DNA of 64,000 bases from Limnohabitans sp. (lineage in GTDB: Bacteria > Pseudomonadota > Gammaproteobacteria > Burkholderiales > Burkholderiaceae_C). Location: contig JAHEBO010000009.1 in assembly GCA_024642215.1 (NCBI GenBank), positions 1 to 64,000 on the forward strand. Reading direction: 5' to 3'. The notes under the pieces are model-generated. The model had not been told where the DNA came from. It searched no databases and saw only the letters and a list, made by a program, of their open reading frames with translations. How positions within the stretch are numbered: the stretch's first letter is position 1; each line of letters opens with the position of its first letter. The position numbers and the translations under genes were made by a program. Shown here in pieces: positions 44,199 to 52,825 of the stretch.

Positions 44199-45698
44199 AT
44201 GAAGCCTATCTGGATCGTAGACGATGACCAATCCATTCGATTCGTCTTAGAGAAGGCGCTGCTTCGTGAGGGCTTGGCAACACGCAGCTTCACCAATCCT
44301 CGAGAGGTCTTGGCGGCTCTGAACACGGATGAGGGGCGTGAAGGCCCGCAGGTTTTGGTCAGTGACATTCGCATGCCTGGCGGCTCTGGCTTAGACCTCC
44401 TCACGGAAGTTAAACAACGCCTGCCTGGTCTGCCCGTCATCATCATGACCGCGTTTTCCGATTTGGACAGTGCCGTTTCGGCCTTTCAAAACGGTGCATT
44501 TGAATACTTGCCCAAACCCTTCGATTTACCCAAAGCCATAGAGTTGATACGACGTGCTTTGGAAGAGAGTCAACGTGAAGAGGTGGCCGAAGAATTGATG
44601 GCCGCCACACCGGAGATGTTGGGCCAAGCTCCCGCCATGCAGGATGTGTTCCGCGCCATTGGACGTCTGTCTCAAAGCAACGTCACGGTCATGATCACGG
44701 GTGAGTCGGGCTCTGGCAAAGAGTTGGTTGCACGTGCGCTGCACAAGCATTCTCCTCGCGCCAATGGCCCCTTTGTGGCCATCAACACAGCCGCCATTCC
44801 CAAAGACCTGTTAGAGAGCGAACTTTTCGGACATGAGCGCGGTGCATTTACGGGTGCACAAACATCTCGACGGGGGCGATTTGAGCAAGCTGAAGGCGGC
44901 ACCTTGTTCTTAGATGAAATCGGTGACATGCCGTTTGATTTGCAAACACGCTTGTTGCGTGTGTTGTCCGATGGTCATTTCTACCGTGTCGGTGGACACA
45001 GTGCGGTCAAGGCCAATGTGCGCGTCATTGCCGCCACCCATCAAGACCTTGAACAGCGCGTGAAAGAAGGGGTGTTCCGCGAAGACTTGTTTCACCGTTT
45101 GAATGTGATCCGTTTGCGTTTGCCGGCCCTGCGTGAGCGTCGTGAAGACGTGCATGTACTCACCAAACATTTCTTGCTGCAAAGCGCGCAGCAATTGGGC
45201 GTCGAACCCAAGCGAATTTCCGAACAAGCTTTGGAAATCTTGAGCCACTTCAATTTTCCTGGCAACGTGCGTCAGCTTGAAAACATTTGCCACTGGCTGA
45301 CCGTGATGGCGCCTGCGCAAATGATTGAGTCCAAAGATTTGCCACCAGAGGTTGTCAGCCCCACGGCCAATGTCGTATTGGCAACCGCTCCGCTCACGAG
45401 TGATGCTTCAGGGCCTGCTGCTGAAATCAGTGCACCAGGCCAGACTGCACCTGCCAGTTCCTTGGTCAATTTGGGCCCTCATGCAGGATGGGAAAGTGCC
45501 TTGGAAGTTGAGGCCCTTCAATTGCTGAGCACCGACCGGCAAGATGTTTGGGACGTCCTGACACGCCGCTTTGAATCTTTGTTGATTCAAGCCGCACTGG
45601 CCACAACACGCGGACGCCGCATTGAAGCTGCCGTGAAATTGGGCATTGGCCGCAATACCATCACACGCAAAATTCAAGAGTTGCACATTGAGGGCTAA
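44199..45698 (+). CDS. glnG: nitrogen regulation response regulator NtrC
   Basis: 499 residues. Receiver with acidic pocket DDD at 8-10 and phospho-acceptor D56 in LVSDIRMPG. Sigma-54 AAA+ domain with Walker A GESGSGKE (168-175), the sigma-54 contact loop GAFTGA (215-220), and Walker B region FLDEIGDM. A Fis-type helix-turn-helix near the C-terminus (RRIEAAVKLGIGRNTITRKIQEL). Activates sigma-54 promoters when phosphorylated by NtrB; glnA upstream has matching sites. Confidence 0.96.
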   Translation: MKPIWIVDDDQSIRFVLEKALLREGLATRSFTNPREVLAALNTDEGREGPQVLVSDIRMPGGSGLDLLTEVKQRLPGLPVIIMTAFSDLDSAVSAFQNGAFEYLPKPFDLPKAIELIRRALEESQREEVAEELMAATPEMLGQAPAMQDVFRAIGRLSQSNVTVMITGESGSGKELVARALHKHSPRANGPFVAINTAAIPKDLLESELFGHERGAFTGAQTSRRGRFEQAEGGTLFLDEIGDMPFDLQTRLLRVLSDGHFYRVGGHSAVKANVRVIAATHQDLEQRVKEGVFREDLFHRLNVIRLRLPALRERREDVHVLTKHFLLQSAQQLGVEPKRISEQALEILSHFNFPGNVRQLENICHWLTVMAPAQMIESKDLPPEVVSPTANVVLATAPLTSDASGPAAEISAPGQTAPASSLVNLGPHAGWESALEVEALQLLSTDRQDVWDVLTRRFESLLIQAALATTRGRRIEAAVKLGIGRNTITRKIQELHIEG

Positions 45699-45713
45699 CG
45701 CGATTCGCGCATC

Positions 45714-45743
45714 AAAAAAGGCCTTCGACTGAAGGCCTTTTTT
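45714..45743. terminator. bidirectional rho-independent terminator
   Basis: A 13-bp stem beginning AAAAAAGGCCTTC and ending in the complementary T-rich arm around a GACT loop. The A-run on one side and T-run on the other let it end glnG and the convergent lipoprotein gene. Confidence 0.9.
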
Positions 45744-45780
45744 GTGTGGAGTCCAAGCCTGATGGCAGCCCCTAGCGCAC

Positions 45781-47043
45781 TCACTTGGATACGAGGATGC
45801 CACCCGCTGTGTTCACTGCGATGTATTGATTTTCAGCGCGCAAGAGCGTTTTCAATTCTGCACTGGTGTTGCTGGTTTGGGCTGTCCACGTGATGCCATC
45901 GGCGCTGGTGATGATGGTGCCATTGCTGCCAACCACCAAGAACTGATTGACCGCAGACATGGCGTTGAGTGAAGCCGTGGTGATGGCATTCTGTGCTGTC
46001 CATGTGATGGCATCGGGACTGCTGAGAACTGTACCGTTGGCACCCACCGCAATGAACTGATAGGTGGTGGTGCCATTGAGCACACTGGCCAATGCACCGA
46101 CGGCTTTGAGTGGCGATGAGCTGTTGGTGGTTTGAGCCGTCCAGGTTGAGCCATCTGGGCTGGTCAAAATGGTGCCAGATGATCCCACCGCAATCCAATT
46201 GCCAGCTGTTGTGTAGGCAACACCGAACAGATTTGCTGAAGAAGGAACGCTGGCGGCCGCGGTCCAAGTGATGGCATCTTTGCTGGTGATGATGGTGCCG
46301 TTGTCTCCCACGGCAACCGCAATGCTGCCATTGGCACCCAGGGCATTTAAGTTTTGTGCCGTGACGCTGGTGGCTTGAACCCAAGTTTTGGTGTCGCTGC
46401 TGTAGATGATCTTGCCAGCTGAGCCTGCTGCGATGAATTTGGCAAACCCATATTCGGCAGCGTTCAAATCGGAAGTGACCACGGGTGTGATGGCATGCCA
46501 AGTGTCGATGCTGGTGGCATTGAACATCCGTCCACCATTGCCAACGGCCAGGTAAGCAAATTGCGTGGTGTTGGTGGCTGTGTCAATGTAGCTGCCAAAC
46601 GTCAAGCCCGCTTGAGTGCCGGTATTCAAACTGGTGCCGCCCGTCCATGTGTTGCCCGCCAAACGAGGTGTGGCTGAAACAGTGGGCGTTGCATCACCGC
46701 CAGGACCGTTGTTGACGCGGCCTGTCATGAAGAAAGAATAGGGTGTGCCGTTGGTGAGGCCAGTCACGACATAGGGTGACGTGACTTTGAGGCGATAGGT
46801 AGAGCCAGTGGTGGCCAGCCAGTTGCTGAGTGTCAGACTTGGATTGTTGGGCGCTGCAAAGATCCAATATTCAACACCGGGTGTTTCTTTCCAGCTGACT
46901 GTGACTTGGCTGTCCCCAGCGACAACGCTGATGCCGCCTACAGGAGGCGGGGTCGAGCTAGAAGTGGCGCTGCCACCACATGCTGCCACCAAGATGGCCG
47001 AGATCAAGGCCAGCAATGAAACGCGAATTGAGTGCAAAGACAT
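45781..47043 (-). CDS. lipoprotein with fibronectin III-like domain and beta-propeller-like repeats
   Basis: 420 residues from ATG 47043 (AGGAAA just upstream). Lipobox ILVAAC, then a Ser/Pro linker. An FN3-like domain (ISVVAGDSQVTVSWKETPGVEYWIFAA to YVVTGLTNGTPYSFFMTG). About five repeats of roughly 45 residues with a VGxNGTIITS-x-D-x-ITWTAQ pattern follow, resembling photosystem-stability HCF136/BNR-like propeller blades. Likely an outer-membrane-anchored surface or periplasmic binding protein; function unknown. It is convergent with glnG. Confidence 0.8.
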   Translation of the reverse strand: MSLHSIRVSLLALISAILVAACGGSATSSSTPPPVGGISVVAGDSQVTVSWKETPGVEYWIFAAPNNPSLTLSNWLATTGSTYRLKVTSPYVVTGLTNGTPYSFFMTGRVNNGPGGDATPTVSATPRLAGNTWTGGTSLNTGTQAGLTFGSYIDTATNTTQFAYLAVGNGGRMFNATSIDTWHAITPVVTSDLNAAEYGFAKFIAAGSAGKIIYSSDTKTWVQATSVTAQNLNALGANGSIAVAVGDNGTIITSKDAITWTAAASVPSSANLFGVAYTTAGNWIAVGSSGTILTSPDGSTWTAQTTNSSSPLKAVGALASVLNGTTTYQFIAVGANGTVLSSPDAITWTAQNAITTASLNAMSAVNQFLVVGSNGTIITSADGITWTAQTSNTSAELKTLLRAENQYIAVNTAGGILVSK

Positions 47044-47167
47044 GAATATTTCCTGTGCGGAACCGTGTAGACCCCAAATTCTAAGTGACCAGACTGGGGA
47101 TAGTGCCAATGCTTGAGTTTAGGGCTTCGGGCATACTGTTTTCAAGTTCAACTCGAAAGGATGTCGC

Positions 47168-47953
47168 ATGGATCGTCGAAATTTCTTCCAAGGCTCTGCA
47201 TTGATGTCGACAGGGGCACTTTTAGGCTGTGCAACGCCTGGCATTGCGCAGCAAAAAGTCAAAACACCCTTTGATGTGCCTCAGGTCTACATCCCTGTGG
47301 TAGGTTCGGACGAAATGTTTCCTGTTCGACGCATTTACTGCATTGGGCGCAATTACGCGGCGCACGCCCGCGAAATGGGTTCAGACCCTACCCGTGAACC
47401 TCCTTTCTTTTTCCAAAAGCCAACCGACGCCATTCAATACGTGGCCGCTGGCACGGTGGCCAATCACCCTTATCCACCCCTGACCAAGAATTACCACTAC
47501 GAAGCCGAGTTGGTTGCTGCTTTGGGCAAGGGGGGGCGCAACATTCCCGTCAACAAGGCACTGGAATTGGTCTGGGGATACACCTTGGGTTTGGACATGA
47601 CACGTCGGGATTTGCAACGTGCCATGGGCGATGAAAAGAAGCCCTGGGAAATTGGCAAAAGTTTCGACTTGTCAGCGCCCATTGGCGCGCTGCACAAATT
47701 GGCCAGTATTGGACACTTCACTGAAGGCAATATTTGGTTGAAAGTGAATGGCCAAGTGAAACAAAACTCCAATTTGAAAAACATGATTTGGTCTGTTGCA
47801 GAACAAATCAGCAAGTTGTCTGAAGCGTTTGAGTTGTTTCCTGGCGACATCATCTACTCAGGCACGCCCGAGAATGTGGGCCCTGTCGTGCGCGGCGATG
47901 TGATTGAAATGCACATCGACCGATTGCCCAATTTAAGCGTCAGAATTGTTTAA
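47168..47953 (+). CDS. fumarylacetoacetate hydrolase family protein with Tat-like signal
   Basis: 261 residues. The N-terminus MDRRNFFQGSALMSTGALLG is a twin-arginine-type signal (RRNFF) with a possible LLGC lipobox. The FAH fold follows: VRRIYCIGRNYAAHAREMG, FFFQKPTDAIQY, metal-type YEAELVAALG, WGYTLGLDMTRRDLQ, KSFDLSAPIG, DIIYSGTPENVGPVVRGDVIEMHI. Family members hydrolyse or decarboxylate acylpyruvates, normally in the cytosol. An exported version is unusual. The MAPEG gene follows 18 bases after. Confidence 0.83.
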   Translation: MDRRNFFQGSALMSTGALLGCATPGIAQQKVKTPFDVPQVYIPVVGSDEMFPVRRIYCIGRNYAAHAREMGSDPTREPPFFFQKPTDAIQYVAAGTVANHPYPPLTKNYHYEAELVAALGKGGRNIPVNKALELVWGYTLGLDMTRRDLQRAMGDEKKPWEIGKSFDLSAPIGALHKLASIGHFTEGNIWLKVNGQVKQNSNLKNMIWSVAEQISKLSEAFELFPGDIIYSGTPENVGPVVRGDVIEMHIDRLPNLSVRIV

Positions 47954-47971
47954 TGCATTAGAAAGATCTCC

Positions 47972-48352
47972 ATGAATTTCCCTATTGCAGCTGTCTTGCT
48001 TGCAGGCGTGATGCCTTGGATTTGTGTGGGCATTGCCAAAGCCGGCAAGCGGAGCTACGACAACCACAACCCGCGTCAGTGGCTGGCCCAGCAAACGGGC
48101 TATCGTGCCCGTGCCAATGCAGCCCAGGCCAATTGCTTTGAAGCCTTTCCACTTTTTGCGGCCGGTATTTTGTTGGCGTTGTATGCAGAAGTTCCCAGCG
48201 AACAAGTGGACTTGTACGCTGGCATTTTCATCGCGGCACGCGTAGCCTACATTGCCTTCTACCTCAGCGATCAAGACAAATTGCGCTCTTTGGCTTGGCT
48301 GGTGGGAGTAGGTTGCTCAGTGGCTTTGCTGGTAGCAAGCATGGGCGATTGA
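47972..48352 (+). CDS. MAPEG family membrane protein
   Basis: 126 residues with four hydrophobic segments. MAPEG signatures are RQWLAQQTGYRARANAAQANCFEAFPLFAAGILLAL (the central E-x2-P-type loop) and IFIAARVAYIAFYL. The eukaryotic relatives are glutathione-dependent membrane transferases; the bacterial function here is unassigned. Likely cotranscribed with the exported FAH-like gene. Confidence 0.82.
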   Translation: MNFPIAAVLLAGVMPWICVGIAKAGKRSYDNHNPRQWLAQQTGYRARANAAQANCFEAFPLFAAGILLALYAEVPSEQVDLYAGIFIAARVAYIAFYLSDQDKLRSLAWLVGVGCSVALLVASMGD

Positions 48353-48361
48353 GCTGATCCC

Positions 48362-48401
48362 CATTGCACCCGCACAAGTTGGGTGCAATGAGGGTGCAAT
48401 G
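48362..48401. repeat. hairpin with a duplicated right arm between convergent genes
   Basis: CATTGCACCC (48362-48371) is complementary to two tandem copies of GGGTGCAATG (48381-48390 and 48392-48401). Either copy can form a ten-bp stem. It sits between the MAPEG and glnS stop codons, so it may act in transcript ending or stability; no T-run is present. Confidence 0.55.
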
Positions 48402-48409
48402 AGGGCCGC

Positions 48410-50245
48410 TTATTTGCTCCAGGTGTCTTTTAAACCTGTGCTGCGATTGAAGATCAATTTACCACCCACATGGTCTGTGCGATCGGCAACAAAGTAGCCA
48501 TGCCGCTCAAACTGAAACTTGGCGTCTGCTTGGCTGTTGGCCAATGAAGGCTCAACATAAGCTTGTATGACTTTCAGGCTGTCTGGGTTGAGACTTGCCA
48601 AAAAGTCTTTGCCACCTGCGTCGGGATTGGCCTCCGTAAACAAGCGATCGTACAAGCGAACTTCTGCTGTTGCTGCATCGGCTTGTGCCACCCAAGTGAT
48701 CACGCCTTTCACCTTGACACTGTCAGAGCCTGGTGTGCCACTCTTGGTGTCGGGGATGAGTTGTGCAAGCACTTCAGTCACCTGGCCGTTGGCATCTTTT
48801 TTGGCGCCAGTGCACTCAATCACATGGCCATATTTGAGGCGCACTTTGTTGCCAGGGAACAATCGGAAGAAGCCCTTGGGCGGTGTTTCTTCGTAGTCTG
48901 AGCGCTCCATCCAAAGTGACTTGCCGAATTTGAAATGACGTTGTCCCAATTCTGGGTGATGCGGGTGCACAGGTGCGTGGCAATCGTCCAAGGTGCCCGC
49001 ACCCATCAGCTCATCCCAATTGGTGATGGTTAGGGCAATGGGGTCGAGCACGGCCATGGCGCGCGCTGCTTTGGGGTCAAGGTCGTCACGCAGGCAGCCT
49101 TCGAGGGTACTGTAGTCAATCCATGAGTCGCTCTTGGTCACGCCAATACGCTCAGCAAACAACTGCAAACTTTCGGGTGTGTAGCCACGACGGCGCAAAC
49201 CAACGATGGTGGGCATGCGGGGGTCGTCCCAGCCATTGACCTTGCCTTCGTTGACCAGCTGTGCCAATTTGCGTTTGCTGGTGATGACGTAGGTGAGGTT
49301 CAGGCGCGCAAATTCGTATTGCTTGGGATTGGGTTGTGCAAGCAAAGCAGTCATGGCGGAGCCATCTGCCTGTGTGTGCGACTCACTCAAGCGCGCCAAC
49401 AGCCAATCGTAGAAGGGGCGTTGGTCTTCAAACTCCAGTGTGCAAATGCTGTGCGTAATTTGTTCCAACGCATCTTCAATGGGATGCGCGAAGGTGTACA
49501 TCGGATAGATGCACCAGGTGTCGCCCGTGTTGTGGTGCGTGGCTCGGCGAATGCGGTAGATGGCTGGGTCGCGCAGGTTGATGTTGGGCGAGGCCATGTC
49601 AATCTTGGCGCGCAGTACGGCTGCACCGTCGGCCAATTTGCCGTCGAGCATTTCACGGAAGCGCAACAGATTTTCTTCGCATGTGCGTGCACGGAAAGGG
49701 CTGGCTTTGCCAGGCGTGTTGAAGTCACCGCGGTTGATACGCATGTCTTCTGCCGATTGTTCATCGACATAGGCGAGACCTGCCTGAATGAGGAATTCTG
49801 CCGCTCGGTACATGAAGTCAAAGTAGTCGCTGGCTTGGTACAAGTGCGATGTGCCATGTGCATCCCAATTAAAGCCCAACCACTTCACGGCATCCAAAAT
49901 GGAATTGACGTACTCGGTGTCTTCTTTTTCAGGGTTGGTGTCGTCAAAGCGCATGTGGCAGACGCCGCCGTAATCACGCGCCAAACCAAAATTCAAGCAG
50001 ATGCTTTTGGCGTGACCCACGTGCAAGTAGCCATTGGGTTCGGGCGGAAAGCGTGTGCGAATTTTGGCGGGATCGGGTGAACCCATGGCGTGGTGCGCAG
50101 CGTCGCCGGGGGAACCCGCCCATTGGCGCTGAGCATAGGTACCTTGGGCCAAATCAGATTCAATGATCTGGCGCAAAAAGTTACTGACCTTGTGGGCTTC
50201 GTTGGGGGCGTCTGTCGTTTTGACTTTGTCGTGGGCTGTGCTCAT
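48410..50245 (-). CDS. glnS: glutaminyl-tRNA synthetase
   Basis: Class I synthetase charging tRNA-Gln with glutamine. 611 residues. The HIGH-type motif is PPEPNGYLHVGHAKS, then DDTNPEKED, the YVITSKRKL stretch equivalent to KMSKS, and the anticodon-binding C-terminal barrels (DPIALTITNWDEL to ADRTDHVGGKLIFNRSTGLKDTW). Presence of GlnRS means glutamine is charged directly in addition to any Gat pathway. Convergent with MAPEG, divergent from uppP. Confidence 0.97.
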   Translation of the reverse strand: MSTAHDKVKTTDAPNEAHKVSNFLRQIIESDLAQGTYAQRQWAGSPGDAAHHAMGSPDPAKIRTRFPPEPNGYLHVGHAKSICLNFGLARDYGGVCHMRFDDTNPEKEDTEYVNSILDAVKWLGFNWDAHGTSHLYQASDYFDFMYRAAEFLIQAGLAYVDEQSAEDMRINRGDFNTPGKASPFRARTCEENLLRFREMLDGKLADGAAVLRAKIDMASPNINLRDPAIYRIRRATHHNTGDTWCIYPMYTFAHPIEDALEQITHSICTLEFEDQRPFYDWLLARLSESHTQADGSAMTALLAQPNPKQYEFARLNLTYVITSKRKLAQLVNEGKVNGWDDPRMPTIVGLRRRGYTPESLQLFAERIGVTKSDSWIDYSTLEGCLRDDLDPKAARAMAVLDPIALTITNWDELMGAGTLDDCHAPVHPHHPELGQRHFKFGKSLWMERSDYEETPPKGFFRLFPGNKVRLKYGHVIECTGAKKDANGQVTEVLAQLIPDTKSGTPGSDSVKVKGVITWVAQADAATAEVRLYDRLFTEANPDAGGKDFLASLNPDSLKVIQAYVEPSLANSQADAKFQFERHGYFVADRTDHVGGKLIFNRSTGLKDTWSK

Positions 50246-50320
50246 CCCTCGATTTTAGAGGCAGACAGAGGGCGCAGCGCCTTTCAAGAGCGATAATTCA
50301 GGCATATCGGAGGAGTACCT

Positions 50321-51145
50321 GTGGATTCAATGTTGCTGGCCAAAGCTGCTGTCATGGGCGTGGTGGAGGGCTTGACCGAATTTTTGCCCATTTCATCAAC
50401 GGGTCACTTGATTTTGGCGGGTGCGTTGCTAGGATTTGATGACGACAAGGCCAAGGTCTTTGACATCGCCATTCAGACCGGAGCCATCTTTGCCGTCATC
50501 TTGGTGTACTGGGAAAAAATTCGCAGCACGCTCAAAGCCCTGCGCTACCAAGTCGAAGCGCAGCGTTTTGTCTTGAATGTGTTCATTGGTTTTCTGCCCG
50601 CTGTGGTGCTGGGCTTGCTGTTTGGCAAGCTGATCAAAGCGCACTTGTTCACGCCTTGGGTGGTCGCCACAACGTTCATTCTGGGGGGCTTCATTATTTT
50701 ATGGGCCGAAAGGCGTCCTGCCTCTAGCGTGCGCATCCGTGCCGTGGAGGACATGCGTGGGCGTGATGCCCTCATGGTGGGTTTGGTGCAATGTTTGGCC
50801 ATGGTGCCAGGGACCAGCCGCAGTGGTGCCACGATCATTGGCGGCATGTTGCTGGGTTTGTCGCGCAAGGCTGCCACCGATTTCTCTTTTTTCTTGGCCA
50901 TTCCCACACTCATTGGCGCAGGTGTCTACAGTCTGTACAAAGAACGCGCACTGTTGTCGTTTGAGGACATCCCGCTGTTTGCCACGGGTTTGGTGGTGTC
51001 CTTTGTCAGCGCTTGGATTTGTGTGCGTTGGCTCTTGAAGTACATCGCCAGCCACAGCTTTGAAGTCTTCGCTTGGTACCGCATTGCCTTCGGCTTGGTG
51101 GTCCTGGGTACAGCTTGGACCGGTATGGTCACTTGGGCACCTTAA
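50321..51145 (+). CDS. uppP: undecaprenyl-diphosphatase
   Basis: 274-residue integral membrane phosphatase recycling the cell-wall lipid carrier undecaprenyl pyrophosphate; confers bacitracin tolerance. Signatures are [18 protein letters not shown] and [33 protein letters not shown]. Eight hydrophobic segments. GTG start with a strong GGAGGAG five bases before it; the ATG nine bases later is too far from that site. Confidence 0.96.
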   Translation: MDSMLLAKAAVMGVVEGLTEFLPISSTGHLILAGALLGFDDDKAKVFDIAIQTGAIFAVILVYWEKIRSTLKALRYQVEAQRFVLNVFIGFLPAVVLGLLFGKLIKAHLFTPWVVATTFILGGFIILWAERRPASSVRIRAVEDMRGRDALMVGLVQCLAMVPGTSRSGATIIGGMLLGLSRKAATDFSFFLAIPTLIGAGVYSLYKERALLSFEDIPLFATGLVVSFVSAWICVRWLLKYIASHSFEVFAWYRIAFGLVVLGTAWTGMVTWAP

Positions 51146-51166
51146 GGCATTTGGCGCACCAGCTTG

Positions 51167-51979
51167 TTACTTCGGCAAAGCGCCCATGTTGCGCAGCGCC
51201 GCTTCGACGGCTGCAGCCGCTGCAATGGGCTTTTCCATTGGAAACAAGTGTGAGCCATCCAGCCACATCACGCGGCCTTTTGAGATCTTGTGTGTCATCT
51301 CGCTGCCCACCACTTTCATTTCACGTGAGTGTGTGCCGCCAATGAACGCCACGGGGCACTTGGGTGGGTGGCGTTTGAGCATGGAAGGCAAGTTGTGGGG
51401 TAGGGTGTTGTAGATCAGCGTTTCGATCTCGCGATCAAAACTGAGCACCCGTTCGCCGTTTTCTTCTAGCGTGCCGTTCAAGGCATAGTCATGCAGCACT
51501 TCAGGGTCCCAATGTGCAAATGCGCGTTTGTGTTGAAAATGCGCGATGACGGCTTCTACGCTGGGCCAGTGCTGTCGCCGAGATTTGCTGATGCGACCTG
51601 GGCTGACATTGCCAATCCAGTTGGTCTTTTTGGCCAGTTGCAGGGCACTGGCTTTCCAGCCCCCCACCACGGGTGAATCGAGTAAAACCACGCCAGCTGT
51701 TACGTCGGGGTGTTGTGATGCGCACATCAAGCTGAGCATGCCGCCTAAAGAATGTCCTACCAAATAAGGCTTTTCGCCTGTTTGCAACATGCGTTGACCC
51801 GCAAACTCAGCCAACTCTTGAACCAAGTAAGGCCAGTTGCTGGTGACGGGATACTTTGGGTTGTGCCCCAATTTCTCAATGGCATTGACTTGAAAGTCTC
51901 GTGCTTCCAAGTTCTCACGCAGAACTCGGTAGGTACTGGCCGGAAAACCGTTGCCGTGTGAAAAAACAATAGAAGCCAT
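51167..51979 (-). CDS. alpha/beta hydrolase
   Basis: 270 residues from ATG 51979, which overlaps the upstream protease stop as TAATG; longer in-frame starts run into that gene. It has IVFSHGNGFPASTYRVL, the nucleophile elbow GHSLGG, and the C-terminal His in DGSHLFPMEKP. The substrate is unknown. It is the last gene of a minus-strand series suhB, mutS, protease, hydrolase. Confidence 0.83.
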   Translation of the reverse strand: MASIVFSHGNGFPASTYRVLRENLEARDFQVNAIEKLGHNPKYPVTSNWPYLVQELAEFAGQRMLQTGEKPYLVGHSLGGMLSLMCASQHPDVTAGVVLLDSPVVGGWKASALQLAKKTNWIGNVSPGRISKSRRQHWPSVEAVIAHFQHKRAFAHWDPEVLHDYALNGTLEENGERVLSFDREIETLIYNTLPHNLPSMLKRHPPKCPVAFIGGTHSREMKVVGSEMTHKISKGRVMWLDGSHLFPMEKPIAAAAAVEAALRNMGALPK

Positions 51980-52803
51980 TAAATGAGTTTTTCTTCTGGC
52001 GTTGAAATTTTCTTCAAGGGTGCGTTTCTGCTGATTGTTTTGAGGGGGATGGTGGTTGCTTCGCCGTTCCAAACGGGGTCCTCTAGGCTGTCAAACATGG
52101 CCCGAAGTTTTTGCCCCCAACTGTCACGCAGCATATTGAAGTAGGGGTTGTGCTCGTCGATGCAAACCACACGATCGCTTTGTAATTTGTCGGCTTCATA
52201 GACCACCATGTCGAGTGGCAAACCCACAGACAGGTTGGATTTGAGCGTGGAATCCATCGAGACCAACGCGCATTTGGCCGCTTCGTCCAGTGGCGTGCTA
52301 GGTGTAATGACGCGGTCGAGTACCGGCTTGCCGTATTTGGATTCGCCCACTTGGAAATAGGGCGTTTCGGCGGTGGCTTCAATGAAATTGCCAGGCGAGT
52401 ACATCTGAAAAAGACGCATGCCTTCGCCTGCAATTTGGCCACCAAAAATCATGGACACATTGAAGTCGACGCCACCTGCTTTGAGCGCAGCTGCATCTCG
52501 CTCGTGGACGTGTCGGATGGCAGAGCCTAAAACCCGCGCCGCATCAAACATGCTTTTGGCATTCCAAATGGTGATGGGTTCTGCATCGGGGTGGTCGATG
52601 ATTTTTTCAACTTGCAGCATCTCACGCACAGATTGAGAAATGCTCAAATTTCCAGCAGACAACAAGACCATGAAACGGTCGCCCGCTTTTTCATAGATGA
52701 TCATCTTGCGGTAGGTGCTGATCATGTCCAGGCCAGCGTTGGTGCGCGAGTCTGACAAGAAAACCAAACCGGCACGGGTTTTAATGGCAACGCAATAAGT
52801 CAT
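51979..52803 (-). CDS. proteasome-like Anbu-type peptidase
   Basis: 274 residues. After Met removal the N-terminus would be Thr (MTYCVAIKTRAGLVFLSDSRTNAG), as in the Anbu family of proteasome/HslV-fold Ntn hydrolases. Further matches are MIIYEKAGDRFMVLLSAGNLSISQSV, SMIFGGQIAGEGMRLFQMYSPGNFIEA and FQVGESKYGKPVLDR. Anbu genes usually lie with an alpha-E protein, a circularly permuted ATP-grasp and a transglutaminase-like gene; none are adjacent here. Located between mutS and the hydrolase. Confidence 0.87.
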   Translation of the reverse strand: MTYCVAIKTRAGLVFLSDSRTNAGLDMISTYRKMIIYEKAGDRFMVLLSAGNLSISQSVREMLQVEKIIDHPDAEPITIWNAKSMFDAARVLGSAIRHVHERDAAALKAGGVDFNVSMIFGGQIAGEGMRLFQMYSPGNFIEATAETPYFQVGESKYGKPVLDRVITPSTPLDEAAKCALVSMDSTLKSNLSVGLPLDMVVYEADKLQSDRVVCIDEHNPYFNMLRDSWGQKLRAMFDSLEDPVWNGEATTIPLKTISRNAPLKKISTPEEKLI

Positions 52804-52825
52804 TCAACATCCTTGTGAATGTGGG

